A stretch of DNA of 40,970 nt from JAYQUR01 sp038133505. Lineage in GTDB: Bacteria > Pseudomonadota > Alphaproteobacteria > MPNO01 > UBA830. Positions 32,887-40,906 of the stretch are shown in pieces. The notes beneath the pieces were generated by a model. The model was not told the DNA's origin. It did not search any database and was given only the letters and a program-made list of their open reading frames with translations. Every line of letters starts with the position of its first letter. The first letter of the stretch is position 1. The stretch covers positions 1-40,970 of the forward strand of contig JAYPTI010000010.1 of NCBI GenBank assembly GCA_038133505.1, read 5' to 3'. The translations under genes and the position numbers were made by a program.

Positions 32887-34124
32887 TCCGCCGGACCCAT
32901 CGACCTCAGCCGCGCCATCGCGACGATGCCGAAGGCCGGTCCCAGTGCGAGACCGGCCAGCACGATCGGCCAGCCGAACGTCGTGGCGAAATAGGGCGTC
33001 ACCTGTACCGTGCCGAACGTCAGCGCGAATCCGAGCGCCGTCTGGAAACTGAGCAACGTGCCAGCGCGGTCGGGCGGCGATGCGTCGGCGACCAGCGCCG
33101 AGAACTGAGCCGAATCCGGAATGATCGTGATGCCCCAGATCACCACGATGACGAAGGTCAGCCATACCGGCCCGCCGAAAGTTAGCGCGACCGCGACCGC
33201 GGAAGTCCCGCTCAGCGCCATGGCGACGATGGTCGTCTCCGCCTTGCCGAGCCGGTCGGCGACGTAGCCGGCGGCCGCGCTCGCGAAACCGCCGGCGCCG
33301 ATGGCGACGAAAGCGGTCAGCTTCGATAGTTGTTCCGCGTCTGCCGCGGGCGTCGTCCTTGCGTAGGAGACGGCGGTTGCCGCCGCCACCCACGCCCACA
33401 TCGCGTAGAGTTCCCACATGTGCCCCAGATAGCCCGCATAGGCGAGGCGCACGCGCCGGTTGGTCCAGGCGGTGACCAGTGCGTGCGGATCGAACTTCGG
33501 CGCAATGGCGTGGTGCGGGCCGAGCCCGACGAGCAGCCCGACGAATCCGGCGGCGATGGCGGCGGCCGAGACGATACACACGGTCAGGCGCCAGTCCGCG
33601 CCGCCGAGGAAGGCGATGAGGTGCGGCGACGCGGAGCCGAGCGTCAGCGCGCCGACGAGCGCGCCGACCAGCAGGCCCCGGTCCTCGATGCCCCAGCCCG
33701 TCGCGATCTTCATGCCGACCGGATAGACGCCGGCGAGCAGCGCGCCGGTGAGAAAGCGCGCGAGGACGGCGATCTCGCCGCCCGGCTCCGAGACCAGCAT
33801 GACAAGATTGATCAGGCCTGCCGAAATAGCCGACGCGGCGAACACCTTGCGCGGATCGTACCGGTCGGCGAGCCCGAGGATCGCGGAGATCATCGCGCCG
33901 GCGACGAAGCCGATCTGGACGCCGCTCGACATCGCGGCCTGCCGGACCGGCGAGAGCGTAACCTCGCGCAGCATTTCGGGCAGCGTTGCCGCCGAGACGA
34001 ACCAGAGGCTCATCACCGCGACTTCCGCGACGATCAGCAGCGAAATGGAACGCAATTTGTCGCTGGGGGCCATGAAATTCCATTCGAGCGGCATCCGCCG
34101 GGGCGGCGAACGATCGCGTGACAT
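32883..34124 (-). CDS. MFS transporter
   Basis: This 413-residue integral membrane protein has about twelve hydrophobic segments, with the MFS loop signature between helices 2 and 3 degenerate (GLADRYDPRKVF) and a clear repeat of it in the second half (GYVADRLGKAETT). The central loop AWTNRRVRLAYAGYLGHMWE is typical of a group of proteobacterial MFS proteins of unknown substrate. The ATG at 34124 (MSRDRSPPRR) gives a basic cytosolic N-terminus; a later ATG at 34073 (MAPSDKLRS) is also possible. It ends in TAG, overlapping the RidA stop. Confidence 0.88.
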   Translation of the reverse strand: MSRDRSPPRRMPLEWNFMAPSDKLRSISLLIVAEVAVMSLWFVSAATLPEMLREVTLSPVRQAAMSSGVQIGFVAGAMISAILGLADRYDPRKVFAASAISAGLINLVMLVSEPGGEIAVLARFLTGALLAGVYPVGMKIATGWGIEDRGLLVGALVGALTLGSASPHLIAFLGGADWRLTVCIVSAAAIAAGFVGLLVGLGPHHAIAPKFDPHALVTAWTNRRVRLAYAGYLGHMWELYAMWAWVAAATAVSYARTTPAADAEQLSKLTAFVAIGAGGFASAAAGYVADRLGKAETTIVAMALSGTSAVAVALTFGGPVWLTFVIVVIWGITIIPDSAQFSALVADASPPDRAGTLLSFQTALGFALTFGTVQVTPYFATTFGWPIVLAGLALGPAFGIVAMARLRSMGPAD

Positions 34125-34238
34125 TAGCGCGTCCCGCCACCTGATTTGAATCAATACCGGCGCCGCGCGGGAGGCGTACCGTCACCCGACGAATGTCCGG
34201 AATTGTCGGACATATGCTCGGCGAAAGGAGAACACGCC

Positions 34239-34793
34239 ATGTCGAGAAAGACGTTACTGCCCGCAGCCGCGATCGTCGCGCTTTCACTGGCCTTGCCGTT
34301 GGCCGCCCAGCAGGGCCCCGACCGCGGCCGGATGATGGAGCGCTTCGACCGGATGGATCGGATGATGGAAGACGCGGGTCGCGCGCGCGGCGACGACCGG
34401 CGCTACCTGCGCGACCACATGAGGCTCATGCAGGAGAAGATGCAGGAAATGCACGGCATGATGGGCGGCGGCGCCATGGGTCCCGGAATGGGCTCTGGCA
34501 TGGGTCAGGGCGGCGGCGGCCCGATGACGCCTGGCAGCGGTATGGGCCCCGGCAAGGGTATGGGCCCGGGAACCGGTATGGGGTCGGGCGACGGAGACCG
34601 CATGCGGCACTTCCAGACCCGCCTCGACCTGATGCAGCGCATGATGGAGCAGATGCAGAAACAGCACGAGCTTATGCTGCGCGACGACGACGACCGGGAC
34701 GACGACCGCCGGGGCCGACGCGACGACGATCGGCGGGAAGACCGGGAGCGCGACCATCGCGGCATGCGGGATCGCGACGACGGTCGGCGTTAG
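34239..34793 (+). CDS. exported Met/Gly-rich protein with Asp/Arg tail
   Basis: This 184-residue low-complexity protein has a signal peptide (MSRKTLLPAAAIVALSLALP, cleavage near LAAQQ). The mature part has a charged Met-rich helix (about 30-75), a Gly-Met-Pro repeat (about 76-117; GPGMGSGMGQ, GMGPGKGMGP), a second Met-rich helix (121-147) and a tail made almost only of Asp and Arg (148-184). About 26 residues are Met. No family is recognised; Met-rich periplasmic proteins often bind copper or silver, and the helices faintly recall Spy/CpxP-type proteins. AAAGGAG at 34224-34230 gives a strong ribosome site, so expression is likely. Confidence 0.72.
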   Translation: MSRKTLLPAAAIVALSLALPLAAQQGPDRGRMMERFDRMDRMMEDAGRARGDDRRYLRDHMRLMQEKMQEMHGMMGGGAMGPGMGSGMGQGGGGPMTPGSGMGPGKGMGPGTGMGSGDGDRMRHFQTRLDLMQRMMEQMQKQHELMLRDDDDRDDDRRGRRDDDRREDRERDHRGMRDRDDGRR

Positions 34794-34811
34794 AAAACCG
34801 GGGGCGCGGCG

Positions 34812-35525
34812 TTAGCGCTCCGCCTGCTGGCTGCCGCCCTTGTCGGCGATCTCAAGGATGAGCTTCTTCAGGATCGCCTCGGCGAAGGTCTGCCGGCTCT
34901 CCGCCTTGATGACGAACGAGCGCGGCCCGCCGGTGATCGCCGAGCGGTAGTAGTCCAGCAGGCTCGGCATCGACGGGCGCTCGACGACGAGGCCGTTGAT
35001 CGTGAAGCCCTGGGCGATGGCGGCGTCGCGCGCGTCCTCGACGGCGATGGCGCCCGTCGTGTCGGGCCCGTCGCCGGAAACGTCGATGACCTTGCGCGTG
35101 CCGTCGAAGCCGTTTTCCAGCGTGGACTTGGTGGCGAACGCCACCGCTTCGCCGATGGCATTGCCGCCGGAACAGAACTCGCGGGGCGCCGCCATGATCT
35201 TCGCGCCGGCGCTGCTGGCCGACGCGAGATCCGTGATCCTGACCCAGTCGACCCATTGCCAGATGCAGCCGTCGGCGGCGAACTCGATATAGGTGATGGC
35301 GATCGAGCGCAGGAAGCCGCTGGTAACTGCCTTGATGACCTGCGGATTGGCGAGCGCGTCGGCATAGCCCTGGCGCTGGAGCTTCATCTCCTCGCTGTCG
35401 ATCGAGCCAGACGCGTCGACGACGAAGGAAAGCTCGAGGTCGACGGGGACGGGCCGCTGCGCGGTCGCCGGAGACGCCGCGAGCGCCAGGAGACCTGCCG
35501 CCAGCAGGGCAGTGCGGAATGTCAC
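34812..35525 (-). CDS. DUF1194 von Willebrand factor A-domain protein, exported
   Basis: This 237-residue protein has a signal peptide (FRTALLAAGLLALAASPATA) and a VWA domain whose MIDAS opens with DASGS (Asp37, Ser39, Ser41) followed by EEMKLQRQGYADAL, the DUF1194 hallmark. Later blocks are AITYIEFA, IGEAVAFATK, VIDVSGDGPDT and the terminal FAEAILKKLILEI. It is probably periplasmic and metal-binding in an adhesion-type site; the partner is unknown. The start is a GTG at 35525 that overlaps the RidA stop as GTGA, so a longer in-frame extension over the RidA gene is rejected. Confidence 0.88.
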   Translation of the reverse strand: MTFRTALLAAGLLALAASPATAQRPVPVDLELSFVVDASGSIDSEEMKLQRQGYADALANPQVIKAVTSGFLRSIAITYIEFAADGCIWQWVDWVRITDLASASSAGAKIMAAPREFCSGGNAIGEAVAFATKSTLENGFDGTRKVIDVSGDGPDTTGAIAVEDARDAAIAQGFTINGLVVERPSMPSLLDYYRSAITGGPRSFVIKAESRQTFAEAILKKLILEIADKGGSQQAER

Positions 35526-35914
35526 GCTTCGGGTCCCGCGACGAACAGCTCGACTTCGACCAGCATTTCCGGCTGGGCGAGGGCGGACACGAACAGCAGC
35601 GTCGACGTCGGCGTATGGTCGCCGAGGAACCGGTTGCGGATCTCGAAGAACGGATCGCGGTACCGGGGATCCGTCAGGTACTGGACGATCTTGTAGACGT
35701 TCTCGACGTCCATGCCGTGGGCTTCCAGGCACTTGCGGCAGTTTTCGAACGTCGCTTCGGTCTGCGCCTCGATGCCGTCCGGGATCGAGCCGTCGGGCAG
35801 GGTTCCGACCTGGCCCGACAGGCTGAGCAGGCGAAAGCCGGCGGGCACGGTCATCGCGTGGACGTATTTGCGGGCGGGCGGCGCAACGCCGTCGGGATTC
35901 ATCGGGTTGAACAT
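35522..35914 (-). CDS. RidA-family protein lacking the active-site Arg
   Basis: This 130-residue Rid-fold protein has RLLSLSGQVGTLPDG, a helix ending FENCRKCLEAHGMDVENV, and YLTDPRYRDPFFEIRNRFLG before the C-terminal LLFVSALAQPEMLVEVELFV. The position of the RidA arginine is occupied by SALAQ, so classic imine hydrolysis is unlikely. It is translationally coupled to the DUF1194 gene (GTGA) and follows the hydrolase gene by 53 bases. Confidence 0.85.
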   Translation of the reverse strand: MFNPMNPDGVAPPARKYVHAMTVPAGFRLLSLSGQVGTLPDGSIPDGIEAQTEATFENCRKCLEAHGMDVENVYKIVQYLTDPRYRDPFFEIRNRFLGDHTPTSTLLFVSALAQPEMLVEVELFVAGPEA

Positions 35915-35967
35915 GCTACCTCCACGGTTCGGACGGGCGATCCCGTCGGTTCAGGTCACGGGTCGAG

Positions 35968-36762
35968 TTACAGGCTGGCGAAGAAACTGAGCAGCGCGCT
36001 GTCGTAGGCGCGCGGGTTGGCCATGTTGCAGATATGCCCGGCGTCGGGGAGCGTGACGTGCTGGCCGTCGGCGACGGTACGCGCCATCTCGGCCATCACG
36101 TCTGCCGGCCCGCCGATGAAATCGAGCGCGCCGGAGACGAACAGGGCCGGCATGCGGAGCTCGGGCAGCCGCTCGCCCGCCGACAGCGTCAGCAGCGCGC
36201 GGATGCAGCCGTGATAGCCGTCCACAGAGGTGCGCCGGATCATGGCGCGAACCGCGTCCATCTTTTCCGGGTTGGCCTCGCGGAACGGTTCGGGAAACCA
36301 GCGTTCGGCGGTGATGTCGGCGATCGCGTCGATGCCGCCCTCGCTCGACAGCTCGATCATCGGCGGCCAGATGGCCTGGTATTCCGGCACCAGCTCCGCG
36401 CGGCAGGCGGTCGGTACGATGGCGGAGACCCGGCGCGGCTCGCGCAGGGCCAGCATCAGCGTCGTCATGCCGCCGAGACCGATGCCGACGACGTGACTGC
36501 GCTCGATGCCGAGCGCGTCCCACACGCCGATCACGTCGCCGGTCAGGGTATGGAAATCATACGGCGCCGGCGTCGCGTCTGAACCGCCGTGGCCGCGCGA
36601 ATCCAGCCGCAGCAGCCGGTGCTCGCGGCTCAGCGCCGGCACGTGATCGTCCCACATCGTGGTGTCGTTGGTGATGCCGGTAATGAAGGTGACCCACGGC
36701 GCGCCCTCCGGGCCGTCGATCTCGCAGTTTATCTCTATCCCGTTCGCTTCGATGCGCGGCAT
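35968..36762 (-). CDS. alpha/beta hydrolase-fold protein with Gly at the nucleophile position
   Basis: This 264-residue protein has the alpha/beta-hydrolase layout of 3-oxoadipate enol-lactonase-like proteins: LDSRGHGGSD (53-62), the nucleophile elbow VVGIGLGGM, an acid in SGALD (Asp214) and a His in DAGHICNM (His243). The elbow should read G-x-S-x-G, but residue 95 is Gly (codon GGT), and the usual oxyanion HG is TG (FITGITND). Asp and His remain. It may be inactive, use another chemistry, or contain a base error (AGT to GGT). I chose ATG 36762 (MPRIEANG). Confidence 0.85.
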   Translation of the reverse strand: MPRIEANGIEINCEIDGPEGAPWVTFITGITNDTTMWDDHVPALSREHRLLRLDSRGHGGSDATPAPYDFHTLTGDVIGVWDALGIERSHVVGIGLGGMTTLMLALREPRRVSAIVPTACRAELVPEYQAIWPPMIELSSEGGIDAIADITAERWFPEPFREANPEKMDAVRAMIRRTSVDGYHGCIRALLTLSAGERLPELRMPALFVSGALDFIGGPADVMAEMARTVADGQHVTLPDAGHICNMANPRAYDSALLSFFASL

Positions 36763-36851
36763 CCGCGTCCCCCTATGACGTCTGCGCAATTGTACTGATC
36801 GTGCGAACCGGATAATAGAGGCGCAGGGGAAGTTGACGGCCGGAGAGACTT

Positions 36852-37397
36852 ATGGCGGCGAAAGCCCGCACCAAGAAAGCCAAATCGCCCGCCTGGCCGG
36901 GCGAAATATTCAAGACGCTCAAAGACAACGACATCGCGCAAGTGAGCTACGTCCCGGACGCCGGGCATGCGGAGCTGATCCGGCGGTGCCATGCCGACAA
37001 TCGCATCAAGACGACGAGACTGACCACCGAGGAAGAGGGCATTGCGCTCGCGCTCGGCGCGTGGCTCGGCGGCGACCGCTCGGCGCTGCTGATGCAGTCT
37101 TCGGGCGTCGGTAACTGCATCAACATGCTGTCAGTGATCGTCGAGACGCGCTCGCCGCTGCTGATGCTGGTGACGATGCGCGGCGAGTGGGGCGAGTTCA
37201 ACCCGTGGCAGATCCCGATGGGCCAGTCGACGCAGAAGTCGCTCGAGGACGCGGGCATGATCGTCTACCACGTCGACGAACCGGCCGAACTGGCCGAAAC
37301 CCTCCATGCGGCGACGCAGATCGCGTTCAACTCCTACCGCGGCGTAGCGGTGCTGATCGGCCAGCGCATCGTCGGCTTCAAGGACTGGCGGAAATAA
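36852..37397 (+). CDS. ThDP-dependent decarboxylase, PYR-domain subunit (sulfo/phosphonopyruvate decarboxylase alpha type)
   Basis: This 181-residue protein is only the pyrimidine-binding half of a ThDP enzyme: YVPDAGHAELIRRCHAD, the conserved Glu cluster TTEEEGIALALGAWLGG (Glu60-62) that activates the cofactor, and LMQSSGVGNCINML. It resembles ComD and the N-half of phosphonopyruvate decarboxylase. It pairs with the next gene, whose ATG shares one base with this stop (TAATG). The N-terminal Lys/Arg-rich tail (AAKARTKKAK) is unusual. The substrate is a 2-oxo acid; which one is not clear. Confidence 0.87.
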   Translation: MAAKARTKKAKSPAWPGEIFKTLKDNDIAQVSYVPDAGHAELIRRCHADNRIKTTRLTTEEEGIALALGAWLGGDRSALLMQSSGVGNCINMLSVIVETRSPLLMLVTMRGEWGEFNPWQIPMGQSTQKSLEDAGMIVYHVDEPAELAETLHAATQIAFNSYRGVAVLIGQRIVGFKDWRK

Positions 37398-37993
37398 TGG
37401 CGGCGAAGAAGATCACCCTGAACCGGCGCGACGTCGTCTCCCGTATCCTGAAGGATCGCGGCGACGCGCTGCTCGTCACCGGCCTCGGGTCGTCCACCTG
37501 GGATGCGGCGGCGGCGGGCGACCACGCGAACAATTTCTACCTGTGGGGCGGCATGGGCGGCGCTGCGGCCACCGGGCTCGGCCTCGCCCGCGCGCAGCCC
37601 GACCGCCGCGTGCTCGTGGTTACCGGCGACGGCGAGATGCTGATGGGCATCGGAAGCCTTGCCACGATCGCCGTGGCCGCGCCGGAGAACCTCGCCGTCT
37701 GCGTGTTCGACAACCAGCATTACGGCGAGACCGGGATGCAGGACACCCATACCGGGCACGGCGTCGACCTTGCCGGCATGGCGGCGGCGGCGGGGTTCGG
37801 GACGACCCGGACAGTCTGGACGAAAAAGGAGCTCGAGGCGGCGGTTCCGACGCTCTACGAACAGAAGGGCCCCGTATTCGTGACCGTGAAGGTCAATACG
37901 GACTACGTGCCGATGATCCTGCCGATGCGCGACGGGACTGCGATCCGCGCGCGTTTCCGGGAAGCGGTGCTCGGCGACAAGGCCTTCGACTGA
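37397..37993 (+). CDS. ThDP-dependent decarboxylase, PP-domain subunit (sulfo/phosphonopyruvate decarboxylase beta type)
   Basis: This 198-residue protein is the diphosphate-binding half. The ThDP motif starts GDGEMLMGIGSLATIA (77-92) and ends VFDNQHYGETG (103-113), giving the metal and diphosphate ligands. Upstream is FYLWGGMGGAAATGLGLA, typical of ComE-like subunits. With the preceding gene it makes one complete active site at the interface. Substrate candidates are sulfopyruvate, phosphonopyruvate or another 2-oxo acid; no phosphonate or coenzyme M synthesis genes are nearby to decide. Confidence 0.9.
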   Translation: MAAKKITLNRRDVVSRILKDRGDALLVTGLGSSTWDAAAAGDHANNFYLWGGMGGAAATGLGLARAQPDRRVLVVTGDGEMLMGIGSLATIAVAAPENLAVCVFDNQHYGETGMQDTHTGHGVDLAGMAAAAGFGTTRTVWTKKELEAAVPTLYEQKGPVFVTVKVNTDYVPMILPMRDGTAIRARFREAVLGDKAFD

Positions 37994-38024
37994 CGGCGAT
38001 CCTGCCAGTCCGGGGCGTCGATCC

Positions 38025-38924
38025 ATGATCGACCGAAAAGCTCTGCTGGGCATGTCCCTCGTTTGCGGCGCGGCGAGCGTCGGCGGGTTGACCGTCGTCT
38101 CGACGCGCTTCGTGGTCGAGGAAACCGATCCGTTCACGCTGGCCTCCCTCCGCTATTTCGTGGCGTCGCTCTTCCTGATCGCGATGGTCCGATATCAGGG
38201 CCGCCGCTTCCGCGTCGACCCGCGCGACTGGCTCGGGCTGCTCGTCCTCGCGGTGATCTTCTTCGCGGCCTTTCCCTATTGCTTCGCCCGCGCGCTCGAG
38301 GACACCACCTCGGCCCGGGGCGCGCTGATCTATGCGTGCATGCCGCTGGTGACGATGACGCTCGCCGCCGCCTTCCGGATCGAACGGATCACGTCCTGGA
38401 AGATAGCCGGGGTTCTCCTTGCCATCGGGGGCGTCTGGTCGGCGATCGGCTTCGACGTCGGCGCGCCCGAAAACGCGCTGCGGGGCGATGTCATCATGGC
38501 GATCGGAACCGCGTTCTCCGCCGCCTACACGGCGTTCGCGAAACGCTACGTGATGAAATACGACGCCATCGCCATGATGGCGTGGTCGATGTTCGCCGGA
38601 TCGCTCGCGCTGATGGTCGTGGCAGCCTTCCTCGGGGACCCCTTCGGCAACTCGCTCCGGATGAGCGTCGAGGGGTGGACCGCCTTTGCGTTCCTGGCGC
38701 TGCCAGGCGGCGCGGGCATGATGCTGCTGTTCATTACAGGGTATCGTCTCGTCACGCCGACGCAGGCGGCAATCGCCGTCGGCTGCAATCCGCTGACGGC
38801 AATATTGTTCGCCTCCTGGATACTGGGAGAGCCCATCGGGTGGGGAAGCGCGGTCGGATTTGTCCTCATCACGGCGGCGGTGTTTTGCGCAAATACTCGC
38901 TCGCGCGCCAGCAAACATCCCTGA
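38025..38924 (+). CDS. EamA/DMT-superfamily transporter
   Basis: This 299-residue membrane protein shows ten hydrophobic segments in two EamA repeats: the first opens LVCGAASVGGLTVVSTRFVV and ends near IGGVWSAIGF, the second opens GDVIMAIGTAFSAAYTAFAKR and ends ALITAAVF-like at the C-terminus. The typical inter-repeat LPL/A-E signatures appear as FASWILGEPIGW. It probably exports or imports a small metabolite. It follows the ThDP pair by 31 bases and may be co-transcribed. Confidence 0.9.
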   Translation: MIDRKALLGMSLVCGAASVGGLTVVSTRFVVEETDPFTLASLRYFVASLFLIAMVRYQGRRFRVDPRDWLGLLVLAVIFFAAFPYCFARALEDTTSARGALIYACMPLVTMTLAAAFRIERITSWKIAGVLLAIGGVWSAIGFDVGAPENALRGDVIMAIGTAFSAAYTAFAKRYVMKYDAIAMMAWSMFAGSLALMVVAAFLGDPFGNSLRMSVEGWTAFAFLALPGGAGMMLLFITGYRLVTPTQAAIAVGCNPLTAILFASWILGEPIGWGSAVGFVLITAAVFCANTRSRASKHP

Positions 38925-39044
38925 TCCCAACTCGCCGATATTTATACTTTTTTAATATTGCAGGGGTACTTGGCACCTGTCTTTCAACGAGCACGCGTTG
39001 AGTGCGTACTTTTATTCCACTTGAAAAACGGAAGGAGCCATCAC

Positions 39045-39575
39045 ATGTCTGCCAAGACTGCTGTTAAACGTAAGCCGGCTGCAACGGCCAAACCGAAGAC
39101 GCGTTCGGCCACGACTCGCCGGGCTCCCGCGAAGAAGGCCCCGGCGCGCAAGACCGTTGCCCGCAAGGCGCCTGCTCGCAAGCCCGCGATGAAGAAGGCA
39201 GTTCGCAAGCCCGCCGCCCGCAAGGCGCCGGCTCGCAAGCCGGTCGCGCGCAAGGCGATCCCGGCCAACCCGGTTCACCGCCAGATCGAGATGCTGCGCA
39301 AGCAGCTCAGCCGCGAGTTCCAGAAGCTCCACAACGAGCTGAAGAAGTCGGGCTCCTCGAAGAAGCCGGCGGCGAAGAAGTCGCCTGCGAAGAAGACGGT
39401 CGCCAAGAAGCGTCCTGCGAAGAAGGTTGCGGCGAAGAAGCCCGCGGCCCGCAAGACGATGAAGAAGGCGCCCGTCCGCAAGATCGCGGCGCGCAAGGCT
39501 CCGGCTCGCAAGCCGGCTGCGCGCAAGATGGTTCGCCGTCCGGCGCGCCGTCCCGCGATGCGCCGCGCGGCGTAA
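39045..39575 (+). CDS. histone-H1-like Lys/Ala/Pro-rich DNA-binding protein
   Basis: This 176-residue very basic protein is built of AxKK/AxRK repeats (KAPARKTVARKAPARKPA, KKPAAKKSPAKKTVAKK). A short non-repetitive helix (about 76-101, NPVHRQIEMLRKQLSREFQK) lies between the two basic arms and is amphipathic, so it could dimerise. The arms bind DNA or polyphosphate without sequence preference; similar tails occur in PhaF and AlgP and in bacterial H1-like proteins. GGAG at 39034-39037 fixes ATG 39045. A strong terminator follows. Confidence 0.88.
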   Translation: MSAKTAVKRKPAATAKPKTRSATTRRAPAKKAPARKTVARKAPARKPAMKKAVRKPAARKAPARKPVARKAIPANPVHRQIEMLRKQLSREFQKLHNELKKSGSSKKPAAKKSPAKKTVAKKRPAKKVAAKKPAARKTMKKAPVRKIAARKAPARKPAARKMVRRPARRPAMRRAA

Positions 39576-39613
39576 GGTACTCATCTTCGCCGGCTCGACC
39601 GGCGGGACGGAAG

Positions 39614-39639
39614 ACGGCGGCCGATTGGCCGCCGTTTTT
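39614..39639 (+). terminator. rho-independent terminator of the histone-like gene
   Basis: ACGGCGGCC (39614-39622), loop GATT, GGCCGCCGT (39627-39635) forms a perfect nine-pair stem followed by five T (39635-39639). Confidence 0.9.
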
Positions 39640-39679
39640 CGCTTGGGCGACGCGGCTCGGCAGGCGCATCGTGAAACCG

Positions 39680-39840
39680 GTGATTTTATGAAATGTTCCG
39701 GAAGGTTTTATTCAAATAAAATACAATTAAAAATAAAAAAATAAAGTCAATATATTACGGGATTTGAATAATTATAATTAAGAGTATTTTAATCCCCTCT
39801 TTCTATATTCGAGAGTGAATAAAAAGACTATTGGTGCGCT
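39680..39840 (+). promoter_or_regulatory. AT-rich leader and probable promoter region of the flagellin-like gene
   Basis: About 160 bases here are dominated by A and T (for example AATTAAAAATAAAAAAATAA at 39725-39744), in sharp contrast to the rest of the window. Candidate promoter elements include TATAAT at 39773-39778 and TTGAAT (39764) with TTTAAT (39788) spaced 18 bases. The assignment of a start site is not possible by eye. No gene is seen in the 296 bases from 39576 to 39871 besides the terminator at 39614. Confidence 0.45.
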
Positions 39841-39871
39841 TCGAGCCTGATTGGATGTAAGGGACGAAGTC

Positions 39872-40906
39872 ATGGCAGAGATTACCAAAGCGGGTCCTGT
39901 CGATCTGTCGAGTATCTTTCCGCGTGGAAGCCAGGCGGAAAGTCTGATCGCTCTCAGCCGGGCAGCCGGCGGCAACCCGCCGCGCTCGGTCGACATCGAC
40001 GGCGTTTCGCTCCGGGCCGACCGCGTCGCGGTTGCCGCGAGCGCGCGCTTCACGACCCAGATAGATACGCTGAAGCAGTCCGCGCGGAACGCGGCCGAGG
40101 CCGCCTCGGTGCTGGACACCGTCGATGCGTCGCTGACGAAGATTTCGGCGAAGCTGGATCGCCTAGAAGAGCTCGCCGATATCGGCGCGCGGACCGGGAT
40201 CGAACGCGAGGACGGCTCGACCTATACGCCCGCTGAGCTGTCGGCGAAGGAGCGCGCGGTTCTCCAGGAAGAGTTCGACGATGTCCGGTCGGATATCGAC
40301 GATATCGCGAACAACACGAGCTTCAAAGGCACCAGCCTGTTGAAGGGAGACACCGACAACTCGTCCGATCCGCTGCAGATGTCCTTCAAGACGGGCGGCG
40401 AGACGGGCGACAACGTCACCGTGAGCATCAATCGCGCCGACACCGAGGGGCTGTCCTCGGATCTGGCGAGCGCGTCTTTGACGAGCCAGTCCGGCGCCGA
40501 GGCCGCGGTGACGGAGGTCGCGGATGCGAAGATCGCCTTGCTTGACGTCAAGGCTGCGGTGCGCGGCTCCCGCGCCCAGATCGGCAACGTCTCCGCTGCG
40601 GCGGGCAAGGTAAGCGCCGTGATCGGGCGGGTTCGCGACGACAAGGCATCGCCCGAAGCGGCGATAGATCTGTCGCGCCTGGTTGCCGACAAGGCGATCG
40701 AGGAAGGCGGTGTCGCCCTGGAGGACGGGACCCAGCAGATATTGCAGAATCTCCTGTTGCGAGATGCCGCGGTCAGCACGCCGGCAGGCGGCGCGGCGGC
40801 GGGCGGCGACGGCGTCGAGCAGTTCGGCGGCAAGACGACGGGCGCCCCGTCGTTCGCGCCCGCGGCTTCGTCGACCGAGCCGGGCAGCTCGGAAAGCGAC
40901 GGCTGA
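39872..40906 (+). CDS. flagellin-like protein with disordered C-terminal tail
   Basis: This 344-residue protein has a flagellin-type N-terminal helical domain after about 40 unrelated residues: TTQIDTLKQSARNAAEAASV, LTKISAKLDRLEELADIG, DIDDIANNTSFKGTSLLKG. A C-terminal flagellin-like helical part follows (ALLDVKAAVRGSRAQIGNVS, LEDGTQQILQNLL), and then a Gly/Ala/Ser/Pro tail of about 45 residues not found in flagellins. It lacks the usual N-terminal M-x-x-I-N-T start that packs in the filament. It could be a filament paralogue, a hook-associated-like protein or a flagellin-derived surface protein. No other flagellar gene is in the window. Confidence 0.78.
   Translation: MAEITKAGPVDLSSIFPRGSQAESLIALSRAAGGNPPRSVDIDGVSLRADRVAVAASARFTTQIDTLKQSARNAAEAASVLDTVDASLTKISAKLDRLEELADIGARTGIEREDGSTYTPAELSAKERAVLQEEFDDVRSDIDDIANNTSFKGTSLLKGDTDNSSDPLQMSFKTGGETGDNVTVSINRADTEGLSSDLASASLTSQSGAEAAVTEVADAKIALLDVKAAVRGSRAQIGNVSAAAGKVSAVIGRVRDDKASPEAAIDLSRLVADKAIEEGGVALEDGTQQILQNLLLRDAAVSTPAGGAAAGGDGVEQFGGKTTGAPSFAPAASSTEPGSSESDG

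Noticed and set aside
39059..39570. Tandem DNA repeat or CRISPR-like array
   Set aside because: The repeated GCGCGCAAG/AAGAAG-type sequence encodes the Lys/Ala/Pro repeats of the histone-like protein; there are no regular spacers.
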